Origin: JAWXCH01 sp034440595
GTDB taxonomy: Bacteria; Planctomycetota; Planctomycetia; Pirellulales; JALHPA01
Length of the DNA stretch: 6,742 nucleotides
Assembly: GCA_034440595.1 (NCBI GenBank)
Contig: JAWXCH010000427.1
Span: 1-6,742, forward strand
Reading direction: 5' to 3'
The translations under genes and the position numbers were made by a program. The stretch's first letter is position 1; the number at the start of each line of letters is the position of its first letter. The notes under the pieces are model-generated. The model did no database searches, was not told where the DNA came from, and worked only from the letters and a program-made list of their open reading frames with translations. This document shows, one piece after another, positions 6,530 through 6,742 of this stretch.

Positions 6530-6742
6530 CTGATCACGCCTCTGTTCTGGACATAGGCCCTGATCAAGAAACTGGATAGCATTCGGATATGGCGTGGCAC
6601 GTTCTGAAGTTCGTTCCACGGGAGGTCGTCCAGTTCGTCCCATCTGCCACTGGTCCAACGGCAGACCGGTACGATCACCTTTAGTTCGTGTTTCACTTGC
6701 GCCAGGATATGCGGAGACCGCGGATCGAGGGATGACATTACG
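6526..6742 (-). CDS. DpdB-like protein, C-terminal end of a second copy (5' part beyond the window)
   Basis: The last 71 codons of a gene entering from the right edge; the frame is still open at 6741 (valine codon before the ATG at 6738), so the start lies outside. The visible protein matches the C-terminus of the complete DpdB at 4137-5261: V-C-R-W-T-S-G-R-W-D against V-C-R-W-T-D-G-Y-W-D, then W-N-E-L-Q-N-V-P against W-N-E-V-Q-N-T-P, then I-R-M-L against I-Q-M-L, with a similar hydrophobic end and -V-I near the terminus. The match extends to the window edge, which argues for a longer gene and not a 70-residue stand-alone protein. The stop TGA overlaps the dpdA ATG (ATGA), so the two are probably co-translated. 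Because the DGQHR core is not visible, it could be a full second DpdB, another family member sharing only this tail, or a degraded remnant. I leave the symbol empty for that reason. Confidence 0.75.
   Translation of the reverse strand, partial: VMSSLDPRSPHILAQVKHELKVIVPVCRWTSGRWDELDDLPWNELQNVPRHIRMLSSFLIRAYVQNRGVIR
6539..6543 (-). promoter_or_regulatory. Shine-Dalgarno site of dpdA
   Basis: AGAGG on the minus strand, 9 nt before ATG 6529 and inside the 3' end of the upstream gene. Together with the ATGA overlap it supports the short dpdA start over the one at 6658. Confidence 0.55.

Noticed and set aside
6530..6658. 43-residue N-terminal extension of dpdA from the ATG at 6658
   Set aside because: It lies wholly over the DpdB-like reading frame, which is supported by homology, and the ATGA overlap plus Shine-Dalgarno site fit the start at 6529.

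Overview
The window is part of a bacterial dpd gene cluster, the 7-deazapurine-in-DNA modification and restriction system. Every gene I can support lies on the minus strand. In transcription order (right to left) they are: the 3' end of a DpdB-like gene, entering from the right edge (6742 to 6526); dpdA, a DNA-acting homologue of tRNA-guanine transglycosylase (6529 to 5282); a complete dpdB (DGQHR family, 5261 to 4137); a 265-bp intergenic stretch; dpdE, a large SNF2/RapA-type helicase-like ATPase (3871 to 683); and the 5' part of dpdF, a RecQ-like superfamily 2 helicase (690 to 1) that runs off the left edge. The window holds no tRNA, rRNA, CRISPR array, insertion sequence or plus-strand gene that I can support.

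How the genes fit together: from work on the Salmonella Montevideo cluster, DpdA with DpdB puts preQ0 into DNA in place of guanine, and DpdC converts it to the amido form (dADG). The remaining Dpd proteins, including the DpdE and DpdF helicase-like proteins, are associated with restricting unmodified DNA. The window therefore spans the junction of a modification module (DpdB-like, DpdA, DpdB) and a restriction module (DpdE, DpdF). dpdC, the preQ0 synthesis genes (queC, queD, queE, folE) and the other dpd genes are not here and may lie outside the window or elsewhere in the genome.

The most unusual point is that dpdA is flanked on both sides by DpdB-type genes. The 71 residues visible at the right edge are plainly homologous to the last ~75 residues of the complete DpdB (shared V-C-R-W-T, W-D, W-N-E-x-Q-N and M-L spacing) but well diverged, so this is an old paralogue and not a recent duplication. 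Its stop codon overlaps the dpdA start as ATGA.

Organism: the mid-50s GC feel, Shine-Dalgarno sites and gene content suggest a Gram-negative bacterium, probably a proteobacterium. That is weak inference, because dpd clusters sit on mobile islands and their composition need not match the host. By eye the dpdA/dpdB half looks more AT-rich than the dpdE/dpdF half.
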